NCBI GenBank assembly: GCA_016213575.1 | Contig: JACRAB010000282.1 | Span: 1 to 33,926, forward strand | Direction of reading: 5' to 3' | From: Actinomycetota bacterium | Lineage (GTDB): Bacteria; Actinomycetota; Actinomycetes; Actinomycetales; Kineosporiaceae | Length of the DNA stretch: 33,926 nt | Shown here: positions 20,186-28,056 of the stretch, piece after piece | Numbering within the stretch: the stretch's first letter is position 1 | Layout: each line of letters begins with the position of its first letter | Notes under the pieces: model-generated | The model's input: the letters and a program-made list of their open reading frames with translations, nothing else | Databases searched by the model: none | What the model was told of the DNA's origin: nothing | Position numbers and translations under genes: made by a program

Positions 20186-20809
20186 ATGCAAGACGACGAA
20201 AGCCACGACGGAGCGATAAGCGCGCTCGTCGGGCGCAACGTGAGCCTTCGCCGCAGAGCGATGGGCTTCAGTGCGTCCTACATCTCGAGCAGCGTCACCG
20301 CGTCTGGCGTCCCGTTGTCGCGGAGCGCTCTCTCGCAGGTCGAGAACGGCAAGCGTCGCGTCACCGTCGACGAGCTCGTCGCACTCGCCGGCGCGCTGCT
20401 GTGCCACCCAGCCGCACTACTTGGCCCGGAGCCGCCTTACCCCGGAACTCGGCTCGACTCCGGCGCCGCGGTCACCACGGTTACCGAGCAAGCGATGCCC
20501 ATCGGACGCACGAAGCGCAGGACGATCGGCACAGCGCACGAGTCGCCCTCGGTCGACGACGCAGCCGACCCCGACAACGAAGCGCTCGCCAGAGCGATCA
20601 CTGACGCGTGGGCCGCGTACAACGACTTGAGCGTGAGGATCGACTCCGCCATGTCCGCCATGACCCGCGCCAAGGAGGGGCCGCCCCGCAAGTACGGGCC
20701 GACGGCTGAGGAGTTCGCAGCGGAGGTCGTCCAGCTCCACTCCGAGCGCGAGGCCGTTCGGCGGCGCCTGGACGAGCTGTCGAGGCAGGGGGAGGCCGAC
20801 CGTGGCTGA
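20186..20809 (+). CDS. Phage repressor, XRE-family helix-turn-helix
   Basis: Keeps the prophage silent. 207 residues from ATG 20186. Residues 12-80 form an XRE/Cro-type helix-turn-helix: LVGRNVSLRRRAMGFS, SRSALSQVENGKRRVTVDEL and LVALAGALLCHPAALLG. The C-terminal part (about 125-205) is helical and charged (a likely coiled-coil dimerisation region, e.g. EEFAAEVVQLHSEREAVRRR), with no LexA/CI-type peptidase motif, so SOS self-cleavage is not expected. It overlaps the integrase start by 8 bases, so the two are co-translated. Confidence 0.85.
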   Translation: MQDDESHDGAISALVGRNVSLRRRAMGFSASYISSSVTASGVPLSRSALSQVENGKRRVTVDELVALAGALLCHPAALLGPEPPYPGTRLDSGAAVTTVTEQAMPIGRTKRRTIGTAHESPSVDDAADPDNEALARAITDAWAAYNDLSVRIDSAMSAMTRAKEGPPRKYGPTAEEFAAEVVQLHSEREAVRRRLDELSRQGEADRG

Positions 20810-21893
20810 CGTCGACCGGTTGCCGTCGGGGAAGTGGCAGGCGCGGACGCGGGTCGACGGCCGGCAGCTGAAGCGGTCGTTCGCCCGGAAGGCGGATGCG
20901 CAGGCGTGGCTCGCCGAGGTCACGACGGACCGGGCCCGCGGGCAGTACGTCGACCACCGGGCCGGGCGGGTCACAGTCAGCGAGTACGCACGGTCGTGGG
21001 CGGATGCGCGGCCGCACCGTCCGTCGACGGCCCGGCGGGTCACGGGGATGCTCACGCACCACGTCGACGCGACGCCGCTCGGGGCGATGCGGCTCGGCGA
21101 CGTCCGGCCGTCCGATGTGCAGGCGTGGGCGACGGGCCGCGCCCAGGTCCTCGCGCCGGGGACGGCGCGGCTCGTCCTCGGGCTCGTCCGGTCGGTGTTC
21201 GCGAGCGCGGTCCTCGACCGGCTCATCGGGTCGACGCCCGTCGTCCGGGTCGCGCTGCCTCGAGCGGAGCGGCCCCGGGTCGTCCCGCTGTCCGTCGAGC
21301 AGGTCCGGGCGCTCGCGGCCGCGGCGCCGGCGCGGTACCGGCGGATGGTGATCGTGCAGGCCGCGCTCGGGCTGCGGATGGGCGAGCTGCGGGCGCTGCG
21401 CGTCGACGACGTCGAGCACCTGCGCCGGGTCGCGCACGTCCGGACTCAGTTCCCGAACGGGTCCCGCGAGCGCTCGGAGCCCAAGACGCCGCGCTCGCGG
21501 CGGGACATCCCGCTGCCGGCCGTCGCGGGCGAGGCGATCGCCGAGCAGCTGCGCGAGTTCGGGCCGGCGGAGGACGGGTCGATCTTCGCGAACGAGGCCG
21601 GGCGGCCGGTCCGGTCGGACCACCTGCAGCGGATGATCGCGAGCGCCGTCGTCGCGGCCGGGCTGCCGGCGGGCACGAGCTCGCACGACCTGCGGCACCA
21701 CTACGCGTCGGTGCTGCTCGCGGCGGGTGAGTCGGTGGTCGCGGTCGCGGAGCGGCTCGGGCACGAGAGCGCGACGCTCGTCCTCACGACCTACGGGCAC
21801 CTGCTGCCGGACTCGGAGGAGCGGACGCGGCGGGCTGTCGACGAGGCATGGTGTGCCCCGGATGTGCCCGCGAGCGCCGGAACCGTGCTCTGA
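20802..21893 (+). CDS. int: Tyrosine recombinase integrase
   Basis: Site-specific recombinase for insertion and excision at the 13-bp core. 363 residues from GTG 20802. N-terminal arm-binding domain (about 5-50, SGKWQARTRVDGRQLKRSFA), SAM-like core-binding domain (58-150) and catalytic domain with R192 (GLRMGELRAL), K228, H295/R298 (SHDLRHHYAS), H321 (RLGHES) and nucleophile Y331. All catalytic residues are present. Its last codons contain the att-flanking repeat B, its stop codon lies in repeat A, and the attR core begins 15 bp beyond. Confidence 0.96.
   Translation: MADVDRLPSGKWQARTRVDGRQLKRSFARKADAQAWLAEVTTDRARGQYVDHRAGRVTVSEYARSWADARPHRPSTARRVTGMLTHHVDATPLGAMRLGDVRPSDVQAWATGRAQVLAPGTARLVLGLVRSVFASAVLDRLIGSTPVVRVALPRAERPRVVPLSVEQVRALAAAAPARYRRMVIVQAALGLRMGELRALRVDDVEHLRRVAHVRTQFPNGSRERSEPKTPRSRRDIPLPAVAGEAIAEQLREFGPAEDGSIFANEAGRPVRSDHLQRMIASAVVAAGLPAGTSSHDLRHHYASVLLAAGESVVAVAERLGHESATLVLTTYGHLLPDSEERTRRAVDEAWCAPDVPASAGTVL
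21851..21869 (+). repeat. att-flanking direct repeat B, right copy
   Basis: gtgtgccccggatgtgccc, identical to 3576-3594, here inside the integrase C-terminal codons (Cys-Ala-Pro-Asp-Val-Pro). Confidence 0.7.
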
Positions 21894-21899
21894 CCTGCG
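21880..21899 (+). repeat. att-flanking direct repeat A, right copy
   Basis: gaaccgtgcYctgacctgcg with T at the variable position, 19/20 identical to 3507-3526. Contains the integrase stop codon. Nine bases separate it from the attR core. Confidence 0.7.
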
Positions 21900-21902
21900 C
21901 GT

Positions 21903-22817
21903 TCACGTGTACGCGTAGAACCCGCGGCCGCTCTTCTTGCCGAGCAGCCCGGCCTCGACCATCCGGCTCAGCAGCGGCGGCGGCGCGTAGAGCGGCTCCT
22001 TGAACTCCTCGTAGAGGGACTCGGCGATCGCCTTCGTCGTGTCGAGGCCGATGAGGTCGGTGAGCGCGAGCGGGCCCATCGGGTGCGCGCAGCCCTGGAC
22101 CATCCCGGTGTCGATGTCCTCCGCCGTCGCGTAGCCGGACTCGAGCATCCGGACCGCCGAGAGCAGGTACGGCACGAGGAGCGCGTTGACGACGAAGCCG
22201 GCCCGGTCGCGGCAGTGGATGACCTTCTTGGCGAGCACCTGCTCGGCGAAGGACTGCGTCCGCCGGACGGTCTCGCCCGAGGTGAGCAGCGACGGCACGA
22301 GCTCGACGAGCTTGAGCACGGGGACCGGGTTGAAGTAGTGCATGCCGACGACGTGCTCGGCGCGGCCGGTCGCCATCGCGACCTTCATGATCGGGATCGA
22401 GGAGGTGTTCGACGCGAGCAGCGCGTCGGGGCGCTCGACGACGGCGTCCAGGGTGCGGAAGACGGCCACCTTCGCGGCCTCGTCCTCGACGACCGCCTCG
22501 ACGACGAGGTCGCGGTCGGCGAGCGCGTCGAGCCCGACGACGACGCGCAGCCGCGAGAGCGTCTCGGCGGCGGCGTCCGCGGTGATCTTCCCGCGGGTGA
22601 CGCCGCGCTCGACGGAGGCGCTGACCCGCTTGAGGGCGCGGGCCGCGGCGGCCTCGTCCGCCTCGGCGACGACGACGTCGCAGCCCGCGGCGGCGCAGAC
22701 CTCGGCGATGCCGGAGCCCATGAGCCCGCCGCCGACGACCCCGACCCGGCGGATGTCGTCCCGGGGGTCGGGAGGGGCGGCGGACGTGGCGGCGGACGTG
22801 TCGGCGTCGACGGTCAT
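21903..22817 (-). CDS. 3-hydroxyacyl-CoA dehydrogenase (3-hydroxybutyryl-CoA type), end supplied by the prophage
   Basis: NAD-dependent oxidation of (S)-3-hydroxyacyl-CoA to 3-oxoacyl-CoA, in fatty-acid or phenylacetate-type degradation. 304 residues from ATG 22817; the longer frame to 24065 is antisense to nothing real and runs through the monooxygenase in another frame. Rossmann motif GGGLMGSG (29-36), S136/N137 in ASNTSS, catalytic H160 in MHYFNPVP and E172 in VELVP. C-terminal helical domain ends GKKSGRGFYAYT. The last codon (Thr) and stop come from phage DNA; the original end, FYAYG-stop, lies at 3452. Eleven bases follow the monooxygenase gene, so they form an operon. Confidence 0.95.
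   Translation of the reverse strand: MTVDADTSAATSAAPPDPRDDIRRVGVVGGGLMGSGIAEVCAAAGCDVVVAEADEAAAARALKRVSASVERGVTRGKITADAAAETLSRLRVVVGLDALADRDLVVEAVVEDEAAKVAVFRTLDAVVERPDALLASNTSSIPIMKVAMATGRAEHVVGMHYFNPVPVLKLVELVPSLLTSGETVRRTQSFAEQVLAKKVIHCRDRAGFVVNALLVPYLLSAVRMLESGYATAEDIDTGMVQGCAHPMGPLALTDLIGLDTTKAIAESLYEEFKEPLYAPPPLLSRMVEAGLLGKKSGRGFYAYT
21909..21921. other. attR core
   Basis: gtacgcgtagaac, identical to 3458-3470. It encodes Phe-Tyr-Ala-Tyr of the dehydrogenase C-terminus on the minus strand. Right end of the prophage. Confidence 0.92.
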
Positions 22818-22828
22818 GGTGCCTGACG

Positions 22829-24328
22829 CTAGCCGAACCGGACGCCCTCGTCGTCCACCCGTCCCCGCCGGAACATGACGCGGTCCCGGACGTAGTTCTG
22901 GTGCACCCGCCATGGCGCCCGGGGCCCCTGCTTGGGCAGCGCGTCGAGACCGCGGCGGACGTACCCGGAGCGCAGGTCGAGCAGCGGCAACCGCTCGTCG
23001 GTCGGCGGCGGCACGGGGACGACGCTGCGCAGCCCCCTGCGGTCCATGTGGGTGAGCAGGCGGCACACGTACTCGGCGACGAGGTCGGCCTTGAGCGTCC
23101 ACGAGGCGTTCGTGTACCCGACGGTGAAGGCCAGGTTCGGCACCCCGGTGAGCATCATCGCCTTGTACGCCACCGTCTGCGCCACGTCGACGGGCTCGCC
23201 GTCGACGCTCAGCGCGATCCCGCCGACGGGCAGCAGCACGAGCCCGGTCGCGGTGACGACGACGTCCGCGGGCAGCACCTCGCCGGACGACGTGCGCACC
23301 CCCTCGGGCACGAACGCGTCGACGGTGTCGGTGACGACCGACGCGCGGCCGGAGGCGACGGCGCGGAACAGGTCGCCGTCCGGCACGAAGCACAGCCGCT
23401 CGTCCCAGGGCGCGTACCGCGGCGTGAAGTGGGTGGCGACGTCGTACCCCTCGGGCAGCTGGGCGCGCACCCCCTTGAGCAGCAACGACTTCATGAGCTC
23501 CGGACGGCGCCGGCTCACCGCGTACTGGAGCTGGGCGGCGAGGATGTTCTTCCACCGGATCGCCGGGTCGGCGGCCCGCTGCGGCAGGGCCCGCCGCAGC
23601 AGGCCCGCGACCGGGTCCCGGCCCGGCAGCGAGAGCACCCACGTCGGCGAGCGCTGGAGCATCGTCACGTGCGCCGCGGCGCCGGCGAGCGCCGGCACGA
23701 GGGTCACGGCGGTCGCACCGCTGCCGAGGACGACGACCTGCTTGCCGGTGCAGTCGAGCCCGGCCGGCCAGGCCTGCGGGTGGACGACGGTGCCGGTGAA
23801 GGTCCCCACGCCCGGCAGGTCCGGGGTGTAGCCGGCCGCGTAGTCGTAGTAGCCGGAGCAGATGTAGAGGAACGTGCAGGTGAGCACGGCCTCGCCGTCG
23901 GGCCGGTGCACCCGCACGGTCCACCGGGCGTCGGCGCCCGACCAGGACGCGCCCACCACCCGGTGCCCGAACCGGACGAGCCGGTCGACGCCGTACGCGC
24001 GGGCGGTCTCGACGACGTACTCCCGGATCGAGTCGCCGTCCGCGAGCGCCTTGTCGCCGCGCCACGGCCGGAACGCGTAGCCCAGGGTGTGCATGTCGGA
24101 GTCGGAGCGGACGCCGGGGTAGCGGAAGAGGTCCCAGGTGCCGCCGATCGCGTCGCGGGCCTCGAGGACGGCGAGCGAACGGCCCGGGTGCGCCGTCCTC
24201 AGCCGGCAGGCGGCACCGACACCGGAGAGCCCGGCGCCGACGACGAGGACGTCGAGGTGCTCGGGCCGCTGCCCGGGCCCGGGTCCTCCGGGCACGGCGG
24301 CGTCGGATCCTGTTGCGGCGTCGGCCAT
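22829..24328 (-). CDS. Flavin monooxygenase, Baeyer-Villiger type (EthA-like)
   Basis: FAD/NADPH enzyme that inserts oxygen beside a ketone, or oxidises S or N atoms. 499 residues from ATG 24328. FAD-binding GAGLSG (31-36) with IGGTWDLFRYPGVRSDSDM (61-79), the Baeyer-Villiger fingerprint F177-x-G-x3-H183-x3-W187-P, and NADPH-binding GSGATA (202-207). Overall sequence (e.g. LCFVPDGDLFRAV, KADLVAEYVCRLL) follows the EthA branch of actinobacteria. Downstream of a solute-binding lipoprotein gene and upstream of the acyl-CoA dehydrogenase, it may oxidise the imported compound or an intermediate. Exact substrate unknown. Confidence 0.92.
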   Translation of the reverse strand: MADAATGSDAAVPGGPGPGQRPEHLDVLVVGAGLSGVGAACRLRTAHPGRSLAVLEARDAIGGTWDLFRYPGVRSDSDMHTLGYAFRPWRGDKALADGDSIREYVVETARAYGVDRLVRFGHRVVGASWSGADARWTVRVHRPDGEAVLTCTFLYICSGYYDYAAGYTPDLPGVGTFTGTVVHPQAWPAGLDCTGKQVVVLGSGATAVTLVPALAGAAAHVTMLQRSPTWVLSLPGRDPVAGLLRRALPQRAADPAIRWKNILAAQLQYAVSRRRPELMKSLLLKGVRAQLPEGYDVATHFTPRYAPWDERLCFVPDGDLFRAVASGRASVVTDTVDAFVPEGVRTSSGEVLPADVVVTATGLVLLPVGGIALSVDGEPVDVAQTVAYKAMMLTGVPNLAFTVGYTNASWTLKADLVAEYVCRLLTHMDRRGLRSVVPVPPPTDERLPLLDLRSGYVRRGLDALPKQGPRAPWRVHQNYVRDRVMFRRGRVDDEGVRFG

Positions 24329-24395
24329 TGCGCCACCTTACGTCCCGGCCGGGGCGACCGGGCAGCCCCGAGGGGCGCGGGCAGGTCCGGGCCGG

Positions 24396-25394
24396 CTACC
24401 CGACGAGCCCGTCGACGTCCGGGGCCTTCTGCAGGGTGCCGTAGCGCCGCGCGGCCTTGCCGACGGCCACGAGGGACTCCTCGTCGAGGCCGACGGGCCA
24501 GTCCGGGAGGTTGACCGAGACGGCGACCTCGCGCGGGATCTTCGTGTACGTCGTGACGATCTCGCGGACCTGCACCTGGTGGTCGCGCGCGTAGGCGAGG
24601 GAGTCGTTGAGCGCGGAGACGAAGCGGTCGAGGACGACCGGCTGCTTCTCCCGGAACGACGCGGTCGTGAAGTACGCGGCGATCTGCACCTTGGAGTAGG
24701 TCTCGGTGAGGTTGTTGAAGAGGATCCGGCCGCCGCCGGCGACGACCGAGCTGACGAACGGCTCGCTGAGCCAGGCCGCGTCGACGGTGCCCGCCTTGAC
24801 CGCGGCGGGCATGTCGGGGAACGGCATCGGGACGAAGGTGACCTTCGACGGGTCGCCGCCCGCCTTGTCGACGGCGGCGCTCACCGTCGTGTCGCCGATG
24901 TTGTTCAGGGCGTTGACAGCGACCTTCTTGCCCTCGAGGTCCTTCGCCGTCCTGAGCGGCGACCCCTTGCCGACGACGACGCCGTTGACGTCCTTCTTCG
25001 GGTCGCCCGTGGAGCTGACGCCGGCCGCGACGGCGATCACGTCCGCGCCCTTCTCCCGGGCCGCCAGGAGGGACACGACGTTGCTGAACCCGATGTCCAC
25101 CTGCCCGGCGAGCACCTTCTCGGCGATCTCGCCGCCGGTCTGCGCGATGACGGGCCGGACGTCGAGGCCGCGCTGGGCGAAGTAGCCCTTCTGGATCCCC
25201 AGGTAGATCGGCGCGACGTCGATGATCGGGATGATCCCGACGGAGATCTTGGTGAGCGGCAGCCCGGTCGACGCGCCCGCGCCGATGGTGAGGCCGGGGT
25301 CCGGCTCCGCGCACGACGTGAGCAGCCCGACGAGCAGGGCCAGCACGGCACCGGCACCCGCGAGCGCGCGCGGGCGACGGGAGGGTCGAGGCAT
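24396..25394 (-). CDS. ABC-transporter substrate-binding lipoprotein (NMT1/SsuA-like), copy 1
   Basis: Surface lipoprotein that captures a solute for the NitT/TauT-type importer. 332 residues from ATG 25394, fixed by GGAGG at 25401-25405 with a 6-base spacer. Signal peptide with lipobox LTSC, lipid-modified Cys28. Mature protein has VGIIPIIDVAPIYLGIQKG, DIGFSNVVSLLAAREKG and NALNNIGDTT, the NMT1-like fold for nitrate, taurine, sulfonate or pyrimidine-like ligands. It is closely related along its length to the lipoprotein at 28893-29903. No transporter genes are beside it; the monooxygenase gene follows after 67 bp. Confidence 0.92.
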   Translation of the reverse strand: MPRPSRRPRALAGAGAVLALLVGLLTSCAEPDPGLTIGAGASTGLPLTKISVGIIPIIDVAPIYLGIQKGYFAQRGLDVRPVIAQTGGEIAEKVLAGQVDIGFSNVVSLLAAREKGADVIAVAAGVSSTGDPKKDVNGVVVGKGSPLRTAKDLEGKKVAVNALNNIGDTTVSAAVDKAGGDPSKVTFVPMPFPDMPAAVKAGTVDAAWLSEPFVSSVVAGGGRILFNNLTETYSKVQIAAYFTTASFREKQPVVLDRFVSALNDSLAYARDHQVQVREIVTTYTKIPREVAVSVNLPDWPVGLDEESLVAVGKAARRYGTLQKAPDVDGLVG

Positions 25395-25427
25395 GGCGGG
25401 CCTCCAGGAGGAGCGGGCGATCAAGCG

Positions 25428-25469
25428 AACGTAGGGCGGCCCCAGGGCCTCGTCAACGCGAATGCCCAG
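25428..25469 (-). promoter_or_regulatory. Promoter and inverted repeat upstream of solute-binding copy 1
   Basis: Minus strand: -35 TTGACG (25456-25451), 17-bp spacer, -10 TACGTT (25433-25428). Predicted leader about 27 nt to ATG 25394. Inverted half-sites lie over the -10 (25431-25439, gtaGGGCgg) and upstream of the -35 (25461-25469, aatGCCCag). The same arrangement precedes copy 2. Confidence 0.62.
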
Positions 25470-25508
25470 GTCAGGGCCGAGAGAGTGGCAATCCCGGCAG
25501 CAATCTCA

Positions 25509-25533
25509 CGCAGCGCTGCGGGTCGCCTACGAT
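25509..25533 (+). promoter_or_regulatory. Leaderless promoter and palindrome before the PaaX-like gene
   Basis: TACGAT (25528-25533) lies 7 bases before GTG 25541, with no Shine-Dalgarno. A perfect 12-bp palindrome cgcagcgctgcg (25509-25520) sits in the spacer region and is a candidate autoregulatory operator. Confidence 0.45.
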
Positions 25534-25540
25534 CAGCATC

Positions 25541-26419
25541 GTGTCGACGTCCGCCGGGCCGGTCGCGGCCCGTGACCCGGTCGTCGGGTCCCTCGGCGCC
25601 GCGGCCGCCGTCCGGCCCCAGATCGTCCTCTACACCGTCTTCGGGGACCACCTCGTCGACAGCGGGCTGGCCGTCGCGACGAGCAGCCTGCTCGACGTCG
25701 CGGCCCGGGTCGGGATCGGCGAGCACGCGATGCGGACGACGCTGGCCCGGCTGACCGCCCGGGGCACGCTGACCCGGGTGCGGCGCGGCCGCCAGGCCTG
25801 GATCGGGCTCAGCGAGCAGGGCCGGCGGACCGTCCTCGACGGCCGGGCCCGGGCGCACTCGGACGTCGTCACGACGGACTGGGACGGGACGTGGACGCTC
25901 GTCGCCTTCTCGCTGCCGGACAGCCTGCGCCGGCGTCGCTACGACCTGCGGGTCCGTCTCGAGTGGGCCGGCTTCGGGGTCGCCCAGGGCGGGCTATGGG
26001 TGTGCCCGCGCGACGTCGACGTCGAGGCGGTGCTCGGCGAGGTGGACCTCGAGGGTCTCGACCTGCACGACCGGGTCCGGGCCTTCCGCGCGACGACCCT
26101 GTCGCCGACCCGGGTCTCCCGGATGGTCGCCGAGGCCTACCCGCTGGCGTCGCTCGCCGCCGGGTACACGGCCTTCGAGCAGCGCTGGGCGGGCACCCTC
26201 GACGACCCCGGGCCGGTGGACCCGTTGGCCCGCAGGGCGCTGCTGGCGGCCGACTGGTCCCGCGTCGTGCGGCGCGACCCGCGGCTGCCCCTGGAGCTGC
26301 TGCCGGCGGACTGGCCGGCCGCGCGGGCGCAGACCCTCTTCCGCGAGCTCGTCGGCCGGCTCACCGAGCCGTCACGGCGGCAGGCGCAGGTCGACATGGA
26401 CACCGTCCGACTGCCGTGA
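25541..26419 (+). CDS. PaaX-family transcriptional regulator
   Basis: 292 residues from GTG 25541. N-terminal winged helix with RPQIVLYTVFGDHLV (25-39), EHAMRTTLARLTARGTLTRV (61-80) and GRQAWIGLSEQGR, then the PaaX-specific WDGTWTLVAFSLPDSLRRRR (114-133), LEWAGFGVAQGGLW (140-153) and a C-terminal helical domain. PaaX proteins repress phenylacetate and related degradation genes and are released by an acyl-CoA ligand. Encoded between two solute-binding-protein operons and divergent from one, it is the natural candidate controller of both. An acyl-CoA effector would fit the dehydrogenase in the same cluster. Confidence 0.88.
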   Translation: MSTSAGPVAARDPVVGSLGAAAAVRPQIVLYTVFGDHLVDSGLAVATSSLLDVAARVGIGEHAMRTTLARLTARGTLTRVRRGRQAWIGLSEQGRRTVLDGRARAHSDVVTTDWDGTWTLVAFSLPDSLRRRRYDLRVRLEWAGFGVAQGGLWVCPRDVDVEAVLGEVDLEGLDLHDRVRAFRATTLSPTRVSRMVAEAYPLASLAAGYTAFEQRWAGTLDDPGPVDPLARRALLAADWSRVVRRDPRLPLELLPADWPAARAQTLFRELVGRLTEPSRRQAQVDMDTVRLP

Positions 26420-26464
26420 GTCAGCGTGAGCCTGCCGTGAGCCGCCCCCGCGTCAACCCCCGCG

Positions 26465-27262
26465 TCAGCCGCCGCTGCGGTGCGCCGACCGGATGCCCTC
26501 GTACCAGCGCAGCACCCGCGTCTCGACGGCCCGGAACACCCAGGCGAGGGTGACGCCGAGCAGCCCGAGCACGATGATGCCGGTCCACATCTGCGGGACG
26601 GCGAACGTCCGCTGGAACTGCACGACCGTGAACCCGATCCCGTTGCTCGCCGCGAACATCTCGCTGATGACCATGAGGATGATCCCCACCGACAGCGCCT
26701 GCCGCAGGCCCGTCATGATCTGCGGGCTCGCGGACCGCAGGACGAGCGAGCGCACCCGCCCGGGACCGCGGATGCCGTAGCTGCGGCACGTGTCGGCCAG
26801 GACGGGGTCGACCGCGCGGACCCCCTCGACCGTGTTGAGCAGGATCGGCCAGAGGCAGCCGAAGACGATGACGAGCACCTTCATGCGGTCGTCGATCCCG
26901 GCGACGGCGACGAGGAGCGGCACGGTCGCCGGCGGCGGGACGGCCCGGAACACCTCGAGCACCGGTTCGACGAGGGCCCGCAGCGTGGGCGACGACCCGA
27001 TGAGCAGCCCGGCGCCGACGCCGACGACGGCGGCCAGCCCGTAGCCCGTGAGCAGCCGGGCCAGGCTCGGCAGCACGTCGGAGACGATCCGTGCGTCGGC
27101 GCCGCCCGCGAACCACGTCTCGGGCAGGACGCCGACCACCTCGCGCAGAGGCGGGAAGTAGAAGCTCTCGCTCCCGTCGCTGGTGACCCACCAGGCCGCG
27201 AGGAGGACGGCGGGCAGCGCGACGAGCTCCGCCGCGCGGCGCAGCCGGCCGCCGAGGCTCAC
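26465..27262 (-). CDS. ABC transporter permease (NitT/TauT class), subunit 1
   Basis: 265 residues from GTG 27262 (GTGA overlap with the second permease gene). About six hydrophobic segments and the EAA-loop region around VEGVRAVDPVLADTCRSYGI then PQIMTGLRQALSVGIILMVISEM, typical of binding-protein-dependent permeases of the SsuC/TauC family. Together with the permease of 27259-28056 it forms a heterodimeric channel. It is the last gene of the importer operon. A 45-bp convergent interval separates it from the PaaX-like gene. Confidence 0.93.
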   Translation of the reverse strand: MSLGGRLRRAAELVALPAVLLAAWWVTSDGSESFYFPPLREVVGVLPETWFAGGADARIVSDVLPSLARLLTGYGLAAVVGVGAGLLIGSSPTLRALVEPVLEVFRAVPPPATVPLLVAVAGIDDRMKVLVIVFGCLWPILLNTVEGVRAVDPVLADTCRSYGIRGPGRVRSLVLRSASPQIMTGLRQALSVGIILMVISEMFAASNGIGFTVVQFQRTFAVPQMWTGIIVLGLLGVTLAWVFRAVETRVLRWYEGIRSAHRSGG

Positions 27263-28056
27263 GGCGCCACCTCCCCGCGGACGGAGACGTGCCAGCGCAG
27301 CAGGCGCCGTTCGAGCGCGCGGACGCCGACGTTGACGACGAGCCCGAGCAGCCCGGTCACCAGGACGAGACCGTAGACGAGCGCCGTGGCGCCCCCGCTC
27401 TGCGCCGCGGCGATCTCCCGGCCGAGGCCGGGGCTGCCGATGACGAGCTCGGCGGTGATCGCGAGGATGAGGGCCACGGCCGCGGCGAGCCGGACGCCGG
27501 TCGCGACGTAGGGCTGCGCCGTCGGCCAGAGCACGTGACGGACGCGCGCCCAGCGGCCCAGCCCGTAGGACCGCGCCGTCTGCTCGGCCACCGGGTCGAC
27601 GTCCGCGACGCCGTACATCGTCTGCACGAGCACCTGCCAGAACGACGCGTAGACGATGAGCAGGAGCGCCGACCGCAGCTGGGTGCCGAGCACGAGCACG
27701 GCGAGCGGGACGAGAGCCACGGAAGGGATCGGCCGCAGGAACTCCACGGTCGAGGCCGTGAGCCGGCGCAGCCAGGGCACCGAGCCGAGGACGACCCCGA
27801 CGCTCACGCCGAGGACGACCGCGATGGCGAGCCCGAGCCCCCACTGGACCACGGTCGCGCCGAGCGCTGCCCGGAACTGCGGCGTCGGCAGCTCGGCGGC
27901 GAGCGCGCCGAGGATGACCGACAGCGGCGGCAGCACGTCGCCGGGGATGCCGAGCGCGCGGGGCAGGACCTCCGCGGCGAGGGCGGTCAGGGCCAGCCCG
28001 GTCGCGCCCAGCACGACGGTGCGCGGGACCTGCGGCCCGGCCGGCCGGGCGCTCAC
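27259..28056 (-). CDS. ABC transporter permease (NitT/TauT class), subunit 2
   Basis: 265 residues from GTG 28056 (GTGA overlap with the ATPase gene). Membrane segments near residues 13-35, 68-92, 105-125 and 180-250; the EAA-loop region reads MYGVADVDPVAEQTARSYGL with a following TGVRLAAAVALILAITAEL. Similar family to the other permease but clearly diverged, so the transporter is a heterodimer. Unusual for NitT/TauT systems, which often use one permease gene, although two-permease versions are known. Confidence 0.93.
   Translation of the reverse strand: MSARPAGPQVPRTVVLGATGLALTALAAEVLPRALGIPGDVLPPLSVILGALAAELPTPQFRAALGATVVQWGLGLAIAVVLGVSVGVVLGSVPWLRRLTASTVEFLRPIPSVALVPLAVLVLGTQLRSALLLIVYASFWQVLVQTMYGVADVDPVAEQTARSYGLGRWARVRHVLWPTAQPYVATGVRLAAAVALILAITAELVIGSPGLGREIAAAQSGGATALVYGLVLVTGLLGLVVNVGVRALERRLLRWHVSVRGEVAP

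Larger units (their letters stand above)
3458..21921. mobile_element. Complete small prophage (siphophage type), 18.45 kb
   Basis: Bounded by the 13-bp direct repeat gtacgcgtagaac at 3458-3470 and 21909-21921. It contains integrase, excisionase, repressor, replication genes with a candidate origin, terminase, portal/protease/capsid, connectors, tail tube, tape measure, tail-tip protein, holin candidates and endolysin. No broken gene or insertion sequence is visible. All genes except repressor and integrase read leftward. The circle would be 18,451 bp, well below usual siphophage size but comparable to the tiny actinophage class of about 14-18 kb. Confidence 0.93.

Noticed and set aside
20186-20809. 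Integration-dependent immunity (attP inside the repressor gene)
   Set aside because: The core lies beyond the integrase stop, about 1.1 kb from the repressor, so integration does not truncate the repressor.
22818-24065. Extension of the dehydrogenase frame to 720 codons
   Set aside because: It overlaps the monooxygenase gene in a different frame and lacks any domain; ATG 22817 gives the normal family length.
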